Assembly: GCA_002346225.1 (NCBI GenBank)
Contig: DDYY01000072.1
Span: 1 to 9,225 of the forward strand
Origin: Bacteroidetes bacterium UBA3022
GTDB taxonomy: Bacteria; Bacteroidota; Bacteroidia; Chitinophagales; BACL12
Reading direction: 5' to 3'
DNA: 9,225 nt
Shown: piece by piece, positions 1-5,850 of the stretch
How the letters are laid out: the number at the start of each line of letters is the position of its first letter
Numbering within the stretch: the first letter of the stretch is position 1
Made by a program: the position numbers and the translations under genes
The notes under the pieces: generated by a model
Databases searched by the model: none
What the model was told of the DNA's origin: nothing
Seen by the model: only the letters and a program-made list of their open reading frames with translations

Positions 1-165
1 ACGCGGCGGTCGCTGCGTTCCACCTGATCTAGCTTACAACTAAACCGTGCACCTATTTGAAGCAAATACATACCTACAACCTATAACTTACAACCTATTA
101 CCTAATACTTAAAACCTACAACCTATAACCGACTCCCCCCTGAACTTCCTGAGCCGCTCATTGTT
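1..165. other. Intergenic region upstream of fni
   Basis: There is no gene here. Positions 1-20 are GC-rich (ACGCGGCGGTCGCTGCGTTC) and contrast with the AT-rich remainder. They could be the end of a GC-rich interspersed element or of an upstream gene cut by the window edge. Positions 72-127 hold an 8-unit heptad array, listed separately. Positions 131-160 contain a C-run and ordinary sequence. I see no exact TAnnTTTG box before position 166; the nearest one lies inside the annotated fni reading frame at 191-198. Confidence 0.6.
72..127 (+). repeat. Heptad array 1 (eight ACCTAYA-like units)
   Basis: Eight consecutive 7-nt units in perfect register, each starting A-C-(C/T)-T-A, such as ACCTACA, ACCTATA, ACTTACA, ACCTAAT and ACTTAAA. 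The C-rich strand of the repeat is on the plus strand. No indel breaks the phase from 72 to 127, and array-like sequence fades out on both sides. The unit length of 7 is not a multiple of three and the array overlaps no credible reading frame. The same unit recurs at four more intergenic sites in this window. Confidence 0.85.
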
Positions 166-1233
166 ATGCTTATACTTCCACAAAAAGGGATAATTTTGAG
201 CCAACCAGAACCGACAACTTTGTCACAAGACCCTACATCAGCATCGCGCAAACAAGACCACATAGAGCTGGCTTTCGAAAGCGTGGTGCATGCTGCACAA
301 AGTGATACGCGTTTCTATTACGAGCCGCTGCTGTCTGCCCACCCTGTAACCACAGCACATCCTGTTACCTTTTTGGGTAAAAAAATGGGATTGCCCCTGT
401 GGGTAAGCAGTATGACGGGGGGTACCGAACTGGCAGGCGTTATCAATAAGAACCTGGCACGTGCCTGTGCGGAATTTGGCATGGGGATGGGTCTGGGCTC
501 CTGCCGCAATCTGTTGTACAGCGATACCTACTTTGAAGATTTTAACCTGCGTCCCATCATCGGTCCCGATCTGCCGTTCTACGCCAATCTGGGTGTGGCT
601 CAGGTGGAAGAATTGCTGGCAAAAGGAGAGGCTTCCCGCATCATCGATATGGTGGGCAAACTGGCTGCCGACGGTCTCATTGTGCATGTGAATCCCTTGC
701 AGGAATGGCTGCAGCCCGAAGGCGACCGCTTTCAACAGGCACCTCTGGCTACGATTCAAGCATTGCTGGAAGCAGTAGATTTCCCGGTAATCGTGAAAGA
801 GGTAGGGCAAGGCATGGGGCCCGAAAGCATCAAAGCACTGCTGCAACTGCCAATTGCCGCGCTGGACTTCGGCGCCCTGGGGGGTACCAATTTCGCCCGG
901 CTGGAATTGCTGAGGGCGAACAAAAGCGAGCAGCAACTCTTTGACGCAGTGGCCCAAATCGGTCATACCGCAGGCGAAATGACGCAGTTTGTTAACGACA
1001 TACTTTTACAGGAAAAGGAACGTATTCAGTGTCGCGAAGTGATTATCAGCGGTGGAATGCGCAATTTTCTGGACGGGTATTACTGGGTCAACCGGATACA
1101 GACTAATGCAGTGTATGCGCAGGGTTCGGGGTTCCTGGCACATGCCCGCGGCGAATACAGCGAGCTGCGTGCCTATGTCGAGGGACAGGCACGTGGATGG
1201 TCGCTGGCACAGGCTTTTTTAAAAGTAAAGTAA
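166..1233 (+). CDS. fni: Type 2 isopentenyl-diphosphate delta-isomerase (FMN-dependent)
   Basis: Cytosolic flavoenzyme interconverting IPP and DMAPP, the C5 building blocks of isoprenoids. The 355-aa product has the family landmarks in order: RKQDHI at 28-33, SSMTGG at 81-86 (flavin region), MGMGLGS at 106-112, H-x-N-x-x-Q-E at 174-180 (family active-site residues including the catalytic Gln, here Q179, followed by E180), KEVGQG at 211-216, GALGGTN at 236-242 and SGG at 295-297. Length is normal for the family. The usual KALALGA-like segment after SGG is replaced by a divergent stretch ending AQGSGFL (319-324). The start is uncertain: ATG 166 has no clear ribosome site, whereas TTG 196 is preceded by AAAAAGGGA and would give an N-terminus nearer the RKxDH motif. 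HMG-CoA reductase lies 34 nt downstream on the same strand, which supports a mevalonate-pathway role. Function is confident from motifs; the exact start is not. Confidence 0.93.
   Translation: MLILPQKGIILSQPEPTTLSQDPTSASRKQDHIELAFESVVHAAQSDTRFYYEPLLSAHPVTTAHPVTFLGKKMGLPLWVSSMTGGTELAGVINKNLARACAEFGMGMGLGSCRNLLYSDTYFEDFNLRPIIGPDLPFYANLGVAQVEELLAKGEASRIIDMVGKLAADGLIVHVNPLQEWLQPEGDRFQQAPLATIQALLEAVDFPVIVKEVGQGMGPESIKALLQLPIAALDFGALGGTNFARLELLRANKSEQQLFDAVAQIGHTAGEMTQFVNDILLQEKERIQCREVIISGGMRNFLDGYYWVNRIQTNAVYAQGSGFLAHARGEYSELRAYVEGQARGWSLAQAFLKVK
191..198 (+). promoter_or_regulatory. TAnnTTTG box / alternative fni start region
   Basis: TAATTTTG exactly matches the Bacteroidota -7 consensus TAnnTTTG, but it lies inside the annotated fni frame, so a promoter here would exclude the ATG at 166. 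The same bases include the in-frame TTG at 196-198, preceded by the purine run AAAAAGGGA (181-190 area), which looks like a ribosome site. The two readings compete: either the TTG is the start codon, or the box drives a transcript starting near 205 with initiation further in, for example at TTG 220. No good -33 TTTG element was found at the usual distance. This may be chance. Confidence 0.3.
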
Positions 1234-1238
1234 CTTTG
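1231..1238 (+). promoter_or_regulatory. Candidate -7 promoter box for HMG-CoA reductase
   Basis: TAACTTTG is an exact match to the Bacteroidota -7 consensus TAnnTTTG. Its first three bases are the fni stop codon TAA. Transcription would start near 1243-1246 and give a leader of roughly 22-25 nt before the ATG at 1268, which is preceded by a short AGGA. No convincing -33 TTG element is visible at the usual 17-23 nt spacing. The reductase may therefore have its own promoter as well as read-through from fni. Confidence 0.4.
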
Positions 1239-1267
1239 CATATACCTTCACTTAGCAACAAGTAGGA

Positions 1268-2590
1268 ATGTCGACTATAAAAGGGTTTTCGAAACTATCA
1301 AGAACGGACAAAATTGCCTGGCTTGCCAAGCATTTCCTGACCAGCAATCCTTTGGATATAGCAAGGGAGTTTTCCAGCTTCATGCATACCAGCGCAGAAA
1401 CACAGCGCTTGTTTGACGGCATCAGCGAGAACACCCTCACCAATTTTTATATGCCTTATGGTGTAGCGCCCAACTTTGTCATCAACGGACGCACTTATGT
1501 GGTGCCTATGGTGATCGAAGAAAGTTCCGTAGTGGCAGCGGCTGCATCCGGAGCCAAATTCTGGAGCGAGCGCGGCGGCTTCCATGCAGAAGTGGTGAGC
1601 ACTAAAAAAGTGGGACACGTGCATTTCATCTGGTCGGGCGACAGTGAAAAGCTATTCGACTTTTTTGGGCAGGTGAAAGCCACCCTGATAGAAGGAGTGG
1701 AAGAAATGACTGCCAACATGCAATCGCGTGGCGGTGGGTTGCTCGATATTGAACTGGTAGATTGTACCCATCTGGAAGCCGACTACTACCAGCTGAAAGG
1801 AACGTTTGAGACCTGCGATGCCATGGGCGCCAATTTTATCAACAGCGTGCTCGAGGCATTTGCCCACATCCTGGAATCGGAAATCGCCGTGTACAAAGGA
1901 TTCAGTGGCAGGGAGCGTCAGGTGGAAATTGTTATGAGTATCCTCAGCAATTACACCCCCGAATCGCTGGTGCGTGCCTGGGTGGAATGCCCCGTAGCCG
2001 ACCTTGGAGCATTTGACGACAGCGGTCTGGATGCCGCTAAATTCGCCCGTCGGTTCAACACAGCTGTAAAGATTGCCAATGTGGATCCTTACCGCGCCAC
2101 AACACACAATAAAGGAATCTTCAATGGCATTGACGCAGTGGTGCTGGCTACCGGCAACGACTTCCGCGCTATTGAAGCCTGCGGACATGCATATGCTGCA
2201 CGCAATGGTGTTTACAGCAGCCTGACAAAAGCTTCGGTTAAGAAAGGTATGTTCCGCTTTGAAATAGAAATTCCACTGGCCGTAGGTACTGTAGGCGGAC
2301 TCACCCGTCTGCACCCGCTGAGCAAGCGCTCGTTGGAGATGCTGGGCAACCCTTCCGCCAGGGAACTCATGAAGATCATGGCCTGTGTGGGGCTGGCACA
2401 AAACTTTGCCGCAGTCAAAGCACTGGTTACTTCCGGTATCCAGAAGGGGCATATGAAAATGCACCTCACCAATATTCTTAATCACTTCAACGCTACCGAA
2501 AAAGAAGAGGAACAAGCCCTGCAATACTTCGCCGACAAAACCGTGAGCTTTAGCGGTGTGCGCGAGTACCTCGGAAAAGTAAGGGGATAG
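1268..2590 (+). CDS. Hydroxymethylglutaryl-CoA reductase, class II (bacterial type)
   Basis: Catalyses interconversion of HMG-CoA and mevalonate plus CoA using two reduced nicotinamides. The 440-aa product aligns by eye with the Pseudomonas mevalonii-type (class II) enzyme, which is about 430 aa. Landmarks: GVAPNFVINGR at 65-75 followed by the catalytic Glu region (E84/E85) and SVVAAAA; DAMGAN at 184-189; HNKGIFNGIDAV with catalytic Lys K282; ATGNDFRA with catalytic Asp D298; VGLAQNFAAVKAL at 374-386; and GHMKMH with catalytic His H395. All four catalytic residue types are present, so an active enzyme is expected. There is no transmembrane anchor, unlike eukaryotic class I enzymes, so it is cytosolic. 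The ATG at 1268 follows GTAGGA. The class was first known as degradative, but the neighbouring fni argues for biosynthetic mevalonate formation here. The other mevalonate kinases and the decarboxylase are not in the window. Confidence 0.95.
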   Translation: MSTIKGFSKLSRTDKIAWLAKHFLTSNPLDIAREFSSFMHTSAETQRLFDGISENTLTNFYMPYGVAPNFVINGRTYVVPMVIEESSVVAAAASGAKFWSERGGFHAEVVSTKKVGHVHFIWSGDSEKLFDFFGQVKATLIEGVEEMTANMQSRGGGLLDIELVDCTHLEADYYQLKGTFETCDAMGANFINSVLEAFAHILESEIAVYKGFSGRERQVEIVMSILSNYTPESLVRAWVECPVADLGAFDDSGLDAAKFARRFNTAVKIANVDPYRATTHNKGIFNGIDAVVLATGNDFRAIEACGHAYAARNGVYSSLTKASVKKGMFRFEIEIPLAVGTVGGLTRLHPLSKRSLEMLGNPSARELMKIMACVGLAQNFAAVKALVTSGIQKGHMKMHLTNILNHFNATEKEEEQALQYFADKTVSFSGVREYLGKVRG

Positions 2591-2591
2591 T

Positions 2592-2640
2592 TGTAGGTCT
2601 TAAGTTATAAGTTATAAGTTGTAGGTTGTATGTTGTGGGT
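2592..2640 (-). repeat. Heptad array 2 (inverted orientation, seven units)
   Basis: Seven in-phase 7-nt units reading TGTAGGT, CTTAAGT, TATAAGT, TATAAGT, TGTAGGT, TGTATGT and TGTGGGT on the plus strand, so the ACCTACA strand is the minus strand. The array begins immediately after the HMG-CoA reductase stop codon (TAG, 2588-2590). GTTGTAGGT at 2618-2626 is the exact reverse complement of ACCTACAAC at 2906-2914 in array 3, so the two arrays could pair and enclose the intervening element. Confidence 0.85.
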
Positions 2641-2860
2641 TTATTAGGGGCGTGTGCCTTACTTTGCTTATTGTAAAGATAATGTTGCTACATGGGCACT
2701 GGGCCCACCATAGGCGGGCAGGCTGTGCGCTGTAGCTCTCCCCCGTTCCTCGCTGTGGGCATTTTGTCGGCTTATGCCAATCCCGTGCTACAAATGCAGC
2801 GATGTTCAACAAGCTAGCAGTTGTTTTACGGGACTACCATCCCTCACGCATTTCATTGGC
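2641..2860. repeat. Putative GC-rich interspersed element with nested hairpins
   Basis: This block is clearly richer in G and C than the flanking arrays and begins near AGGGGCGTGTGCC (2646-2658) and ends near ATCCCTCACGCA (2839-2850). From memory, these ends and the internal GGCTGTGCGCTGTAGCTC resemble a dispersed non-coding repeat seen between genes in Bacteroidota genomes; no search was possible. Nested inverted repeats are visible: TCCCGT (2781-2786) with ACGGGA (2828-2833), enclosing AACAA (2808-2812) with TTGTT (2821-2825), plus the palindrome TGGGCCCA at 2700-2707. Heptad arrays of opposite orientation flank it. It may be a degraded repeat or a structured RNA. Confidence 0.35.
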
Positions 2861-2885
2861 TTTACCTTGAAATCGATCAGAGTTA

Positions 2886-2904
2886 GCCAATACACTTTAC
2901 CTAT
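2886..2904 (+). repeat. 19-bp direct repeat, copy 1
   Basis: GCCAATACACTTTACCTAT, identical to positions 3040-3058. The upstream bases are also related (ATCGATCAGAGTTA here, TTATCGAGATTG at copy 2). The copies lie 154 nt apart, which is exactly 22 heptads. This copy leads directly into the start of heptad array 3. Confidence 0.85.
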
Positions 2905-3122
2905 TACCTACAACCCAAAACATACCCCCAACTCACATCTCACTTCTCCCTTCTCACTTTCACATTGACGTTGACCTTGACGCGATTTAGCAGTTAGCCA
3001 TTGGCTGTTGGCTTGTTGTCCCAATGGTTATCGAGATTGGCCAATACACTTTACCTATAACTTACAACCTAAAACCTGCAACTAATAGCCATTAACAAAC
3101 AACCAATAACTATTAATAACAA
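2899..3122 (+). repeat. Heptad array 3 (long, forward, degenerate middle)
   Basis: Forward units at 2899-2919 (ACCTATT, ACCTACA, ACCCAAA) and clear units again at 3053-3122 (ACCTATA, ACTTACA, ACCTAAA, ACCTGCA, ACTAATA, GCCATTA, ACAAACA, ACCAATA, ACTATTA). The segment between keeps 7-nt structure with changed content, such as CACATCT/CACTTCT/CCCTTCT/CACTTTC at 2934-2961 and a GCAGTTA/GCCATTG/GCTGTTG series at 2990-3010. The two well-preserved ends are in the same register across the whole span. A short 6-nt repeat (TTGACG/TTGACC/TTGACG) occurs near 2965-2982. The outer parts are certain; the middle is interpretation. Confidence 0.7.
3040..3058 (+). repeat. 19-bp direct repeat, copy 2
   Basis: An exact second copy of GCCAATACACTTTACCTAT. 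As at copy 1, its 3' end runs straight into ACCTAYA-type heptads, so the pair looks like a duplication of a unit boundary within array 3. It ends about 140 nt before the STAS gene start. Confidence 0.85.
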
Positions 3123-3180
3123 ATTGCAACACCTCTTTACAAAGAAAAAGCTATTATAAGCGTATACACTTTATTCTGAT

Positions 3181-3188
3181 TAACTTTG
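3181..3188 (+). promoter_or_regulatory. -7 promoter box of the STAS gene (leaderless candidate)
   Basis: TAACTTTG matches the Bacteroidota -7 consensus TAnnTTTG exactly. Only 7 nt (GTAAACT) separate it from the ATG at 3196, so transcription should begin at or within a few bases of the start codon. No Shine-Dalgarno sequence can fit in that space. A -33 TTG element at normal spacing is not evident. Confidence 0.5.
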
Positions 3189-3195
3189 GTAAACT

Positions 3196-3537
3196 ATGGT
3201 AATCAATAGCGGGACATTCCATCTCCCCCATCAAACAGCTGTTCTATTCAATATTTCGATATCCGGTGCATTTAATAATCCCGATTCAAGCCTGCTCAGA
3301 GCAGAAGTAGAAAAATACCTGGAAAGCGAGTTTACGGAGATATATATTAATACATTACAAATAAGTGAAATAGACTTATCCGGCATCAATGAAATAATAC
3401 ATTGTCACCACATGCTGGAAAGTGCAGCTAAAAAGCTCATTCTGCTATACCGGAACGGTACAGAAATAGAAAAATGGATTGACAATACAGGCATTGCAAA
3501 ATTCATAGCGACCGTCGGTATCAACGGTCAACTATGA
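3196..3537 (+). CDS. STAS-domain protein (anti-sigma factor antagonist-like)
   Basis: A 113-aa single-domain protein with a STAS-like pattern: a beta-rich start (TAVLFNISISGAF, 14-26), a helix around 33-45, a strand EIYINTLQ (48-55), then the signature ISEIDLSGINEI (56-67), followed by helix and strand (KKLILLYRN, 79-87). In SpoIIAA/RsbV-type proteins the Ser or Thr of the DSSG-like signature is phosphorylated by a partner kinase; S62 in IDLSG is the matching residue. No kinase, phosphatase or sigma factor gene is adjacent, so this is an orphan. There is no signal peptide or membrane segment. The coding sequence is visibly AT-richer than the metabolic genes beside it. No other Met codon occurs before residue 73, which supports the ATG at 3196 despite the missing leader. 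The gene converges with fadE, whose end is 44 nt away. A role in sigma-factor partner switching or another sensory relay is inferred. Confidence 0.75.
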   Translation: MVINSGTFHLPHQTAVLFNISISGAFNNPDSSLLRAEVEKYLESEFTEIYINTLQISEIDLSGINEIIHCHHMLESAAKKLILLYRNGTEIEKWIDNTGIAKFIATVGINGQL

Positions 3538-3553
3538 ATGGAATATTTTTCGG

Positions 3554-3568
3554 GCTACTATCAGTAGC
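3554..3568. terminator. Small hairpin between convergent STAS and fadE genes
   Basis: GCTACT (3554-3559) and AGTAGC (3563-3568) form a perfect 6-bp stem with a 3-nt loop, in the 44-nt gap between the STAS stop codon and the fadE stop codon. A T-run (3546-3550) lies before the hairpin on the plus strand, and no U-run follows it on either strand, so it is not a classical intrinsic terminator. Position alone suggests it may help end transcripts from both sides. Confidence 0.3.
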
Positions 3569-3581
3569 AACAAACACTTAT

Positions 3582-5354
3582 CTATAAAGCATATTTGTTA
3601 CCGGCAATCAACTGAGCCGCAATGGTGCGACGGGCAGCAGTGGTATTGACTGGCGCATACTTGGTGAATCGCTTCAATCCCAGCAACATCATTCGCTGTT
3701 CATCGCCGGTTGCAAAACTCATAATAGCGGTTTTCCCCGATTTATTGACCCTATCCATCGCATCGGTGAACAACACCTGTAACATGGCATCCTGCACTCC
3801 ATCATCCGATTTTTTGCCTAAAGCATCGAGCTTCATAACACGCAGCAATGCCGACTCTGCCATGAATAAATCAATGGTCATATCGGCTACGGCCATGAGG
3901 ATTTCCTGTTCATCCTTCAGCTGCATCATCAGTTTCTGGACTGCCGCACCCGCAACCATTAATACAACCTTTTTCATGTTAGCGATGGCTTTCAGCTCGG
4001 CAGCATATGGTTCCGTACTTCCATCTCCCAATTCAGGTATGCCCATCAGCTCTTTCTGCACAGCCATGGCAGGGGTCATCATATCCAGCTGCCCTTTCAT
4101 GGCGCGTTTCAGCATCATATCCACCGTAAGCAGTCGGTTGATTTCATTGGTGCCCTCAAATATCCTGTTAATGCGCGCATCGCGGTAAGCTCTTGCCAGT
4201 GGATACTCTTCACTGAATCCATACCCGCCATATATCTGCACGCCCTCATCTACTACGTAGTCCAGTGCTTCTGAACCCGCAACCTTCAACATAGCGCATT
4301 CAATGGCAAATTCCTCCGCAGCACCCAGACTGGCTTCAGCATTCGTCTTGCCGGCATCTATCATAGACTTTTTGGTTACATCTATATAGTTGCTCACCCG
4401 CCAGTTGGCAGATTCCAGTGCAAAAGTGCGGATGGCCATTTCCGATAGCTTGTACTGGATGGCACCGAATGAACTGATGGCTTTTCCGAACTGCTGCCTT
4501 TCATTCGCATAGCGGATGGCATTGTCCAGACTGCGCTTACATCCACCCATTGCTGCAGCACTGAGTTTATAGCGGCCAATATTTAATATATTGAATGCTA
4601 TAATGTGTCCTTTCCCTATTTCACCCAGGATATTCTCTTTAGGAACTGCACATTGTTCAAAAAATACCTGGCAGGTAGAAGAACCTTTGATACCCATTTT
4701 ATGTTCTTCTGCACCAATGGAAAGTCCGGGTGTGTTGCGGTCAATAATGAAAGCGGTGAAGTCTTTACCGTCAATCTTGGCAAACACAATAAACACATCT
4801 GCAAAACCTGCATTGGTAATCCACATCTTCTGTCCGTCGATGATGTAATGGGTTCCTTCAGCGTTTAATACCGCCTTTGTTTTCGCAGCCAGTGCATCAG
4901 ATCCGCTTCCCGGCTCTGTCAGACAGTAGGAAGCTTTCAGTTGTCCGGATGCCAGCCCGGGCAGGTATTTCTCCTTTTGCGCTTCCGTACCAAAATACAA
5001 AATGGGCAGGGTACCGATGCCTGTGTGTGCCGAGTACGCTACCGAATAGGAATGCGCCGCACCGATGATTTCCGTTACCACCGTTCCGGTATTAAAATCC
5101 TTGGCAAATCCGCCGTATGCTTCAGGAATAGACACCCCCAAAAGTCCCAGTTCCCCAGCCTGCTCCAGCAGTCGCGGCACCAGGCCTTCTTCCTGTGCGT
5201 CAATTGCATCCAGCCGGGTGAACACCTCGTTATCGACGAACTCCAGCGCCATCTGCCGGATCATCAATTGCTCTTCGTTCAATTCCTCCGGAATAAAAAC
5301 ATCTTCGGGTTTGGTTTGACTAATGAGGAAAGCCCCTCCTTTGGTATTGTTCAT
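3582..5354 (-). CDS. fadE: Acyl-CoA dehydrogenase, FadE type with C-terminal extension
   Basis: FAD enzyme for the first beta-oxidation step, making trans-2-enoyl-CoA from acyl-CoA and passing electrons to an electron-transfer flavoprotein. In the 590-aa product the N-terminal helical domain covers about 20-140. Signature 1, CLTEPGSGSDA, lies at 144-154 and KMWITNAG at 176-183 in the middle beta domain. RYANERQQFGK is at 281-291. Signature 2 begins QIYGGYGFSEEYPLARAYRD (373-392) and leads to IFEGTNEI, with E400 as the expected catalytic base. About 170 residues follow the core, an extension as in VLCAD-like enzymes and Bacillus subtilis FadE (594 aa). This length and the upstream fadN/fadA-like genes support the fadE assignment and an anabolic role is unlikely. 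The ATG at 5354 has no Shine-Dalgarno sequence; the leader is a heptad array. It is the last gene of the operon. Chain-length preference cannot be read from sequence. Confidence 0.93.
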   Translation of the reverse strand: MNNTKGGAFLISQTKPEDVFIPEELNEEQLMIRQMALEFVDNEVFTRLDAIDAQEEGLVPRLLEQAGELGLLGVSIPEAYGGFAKDFNTGTVVTEIIGAAHSYSVAYSAHTGIGTLPILYFGTEAQKEKYLPGLASGQLKASYCLTEPGSGSDALAAKTKAVLNAEGTHYIIDGQKMWITNAGFADVFIVFAKIDGKDFTAFIIDRNTPGLSIGAEEHKMGIKGSSTCQVFFEQCAVPKENILGEIGKGHIIAFNILNIGRYKLSAAAMGGCKRSLDNAIRYANERQQFGKAISSFGAIQYKLSEMAIRTFALESANWRVSNYIDVTKKSMIDAGKTNAEASLGAAEEFAIECAMLKVAGSEALDYVVDEGVQIYGGYGFSEEYPLARAYRDARINRIFEGTNEINRLLTVDMMLKRAMKGQLDMMTPAMAVQKELMGIPELGDGSTEPYAAELKAIANMKKVVLMVAGAAVQKLMMQLKDEQEILMAVADMTIDLFMAESALLRVMKLDALGKKSDDGVQDAMLQVLFTDAMDRVNKSGKTAIMSFATGDEQRMMLLGLKRFTKYAPVNTTAARRTIAAQLIAGNKYAL

Positions 5355-5363
5355 ATTTTGTTT

Positions 5364-5419
5364 AGTTATTTGTTGCTAGTTATTTGTTTTAAGTTGTAGG
5401 TTTTAAGTCTTATGTTTTG
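5364..5419 (-). repeat. Heptad array 4 (left arm of the four-helix-gene cassette)
   Basis: Eight in-phase 7-nt units such as AGTTATT, TGTTGCT, AGTTATT, TGTTTTA, AGTTGTA, GGTTTTA and AGTCTTA on the plus strand; the AACC-type strand is the minus strand. The units are more degenerate than in array 1. The array spans the gap between fadE and the four-helix-bundle gene and includes that gene's stop codon (5410-5412). GTTGTAGGT at 5393-5401 is the exact reverse complement of ACCTACAAC at 5868-5876 in array 5. Confidence 0.75.
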
Positions 5420-5787
5420 CTAATGGTATTTGTAGAATGATCTATAGCCTTAATGAAACTGTATACTCTTTTTCTCAGGATGTTAATCTTATGTTGCAGC
5501 TCTTTACTGACGTCCTCCTCTATGAAATCCATCATTTCAGATATGCCTAATTGCGTCTCTAATTCGTTGGACGAAGAAATGGAGATGGTAAGAAAACGCT
5601 TAAATTCCAGCAGACTATTTCGCCCGGCACCTTCTGCTATATTGGAAGGTATGCTGACTGCAGCTCTTCGCATCTGTTGAACCAGTCCAAACTTTTCAGC
5701 TTCAGGATAGGCAGATGTTATGATGTAAATTTCCTTTACCAATTCCATACTTTCCTGCCATATATGGAGTTCTTTAAAGTTTTGCAT
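5410..5787 (-). CDS. Four-helix-bundle protein (23S rRNA intervening-sequence/Avd-like family)
   Basis: A 125-aa soluble helical protein with the family's hallmarks: FKELHIWQESMELVKEIY at 4-21, a central RRAAVSIPSNIAEG at 40-53, then EFKRFLTIS (61-69) and NELETQL (74-80), and a last helix to about 115. It matches the family typified by proteins encoded in intervening sequences of bacterial 23S rRNA genes and distantly related to the Avd accessory proteins of diversity-generating retroelements. Molecular function is unsettled; a nucleic-acid-binding role is only inferred from those relatives. No reverse transcriptase or variable repeat is nearby. It lies between fadA (100 nt upstream) and fadE (55 nt downstream), same strand, AT-richer than both, and is bracketed by heptad arrays in opposite orientation. 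It has no evident role in beta-oxidation and looks inserted. The start ATG is supported by the conserved N-terminal pattern beginning at residue 4. Confidence 0.88.
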   Translation of the reverse strand: MQNFKELHIWQESMELVKEIYIITSAYPEAEKFGLVQQMRRAAVSIPSNIAEGAGRNSLLEFKRFLTISISSSNELETQLGISEMMDFIEEDVSKELQHKINILRKRVYSFIKAIDHSTNTISKT

Positions 5788-5850
5788 AACTTATAATTGA
5801 GGGTTAAGCGCTTTATATAAACAATGTAACTTACTATCGACCGACTGCAT

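Larger units (their letters stand above)
2591..3195. other. 605-bp gene-free repeat-rich region
   Basis: No supported gene lies between the HMG-CoA reductase and the STAS gene. In order it contains an inverted-orientation heptad array (2592-2640), a GC-richer element with nested inverted repeats (about 2641-2860), a long forward heptad array with a degenerate middle (2899-3122), two copies of a 19-bp direct repeat (2886-2904 and 3040-3058), and an exact -7 promoter box just before the STAS gene. The longest open frame here (2774-2968, 64 codons) runs into the heptad array and resembles no family I recognise. Confidence 0.7.

Noticed and set aside
72..127. CRISPR array or telomere-like repeat
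   Set aside because: Units are 7 nt, contiguous, degenerate and without spacers; no cas genes are present and similar short arrays recur internally between ordinary genes.
238..966. 242-codon open frame on the minus strand opposite fni
   Set aside because: It lies wholly within fni, whose motifs are complete, and its translation shows no recognisable domain; it is a shadow of codon bias.
1652..2524. 290-codon open frame on the minus strand opposite HMG-CoA reductase
   Set aside because: It overlaps a gene with all four catalytic residue types intact and its product is Cys/His/Gln-scattered with no family pattern.
2774..2968. 64-codon plus-strand open frame in the intergenic region
   Set aside because: It spans the hairpin element and runs into the heptad array, giving a low-complexity tail; there is no promoter box or family resemblance.
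3554..3568. Strong bidirectional intrinsic terminator
   Set aside because: The stem is only 6 bp and no U-run follows on either strand, so it was kept only as a weak hairpin.
5410..5787. Diversity-generating retroelement (Avd gene)
   Set aside because: The protein is only distantly Avd-like and there is no reverse transcriptase, template repeat or variable repeat in the window.
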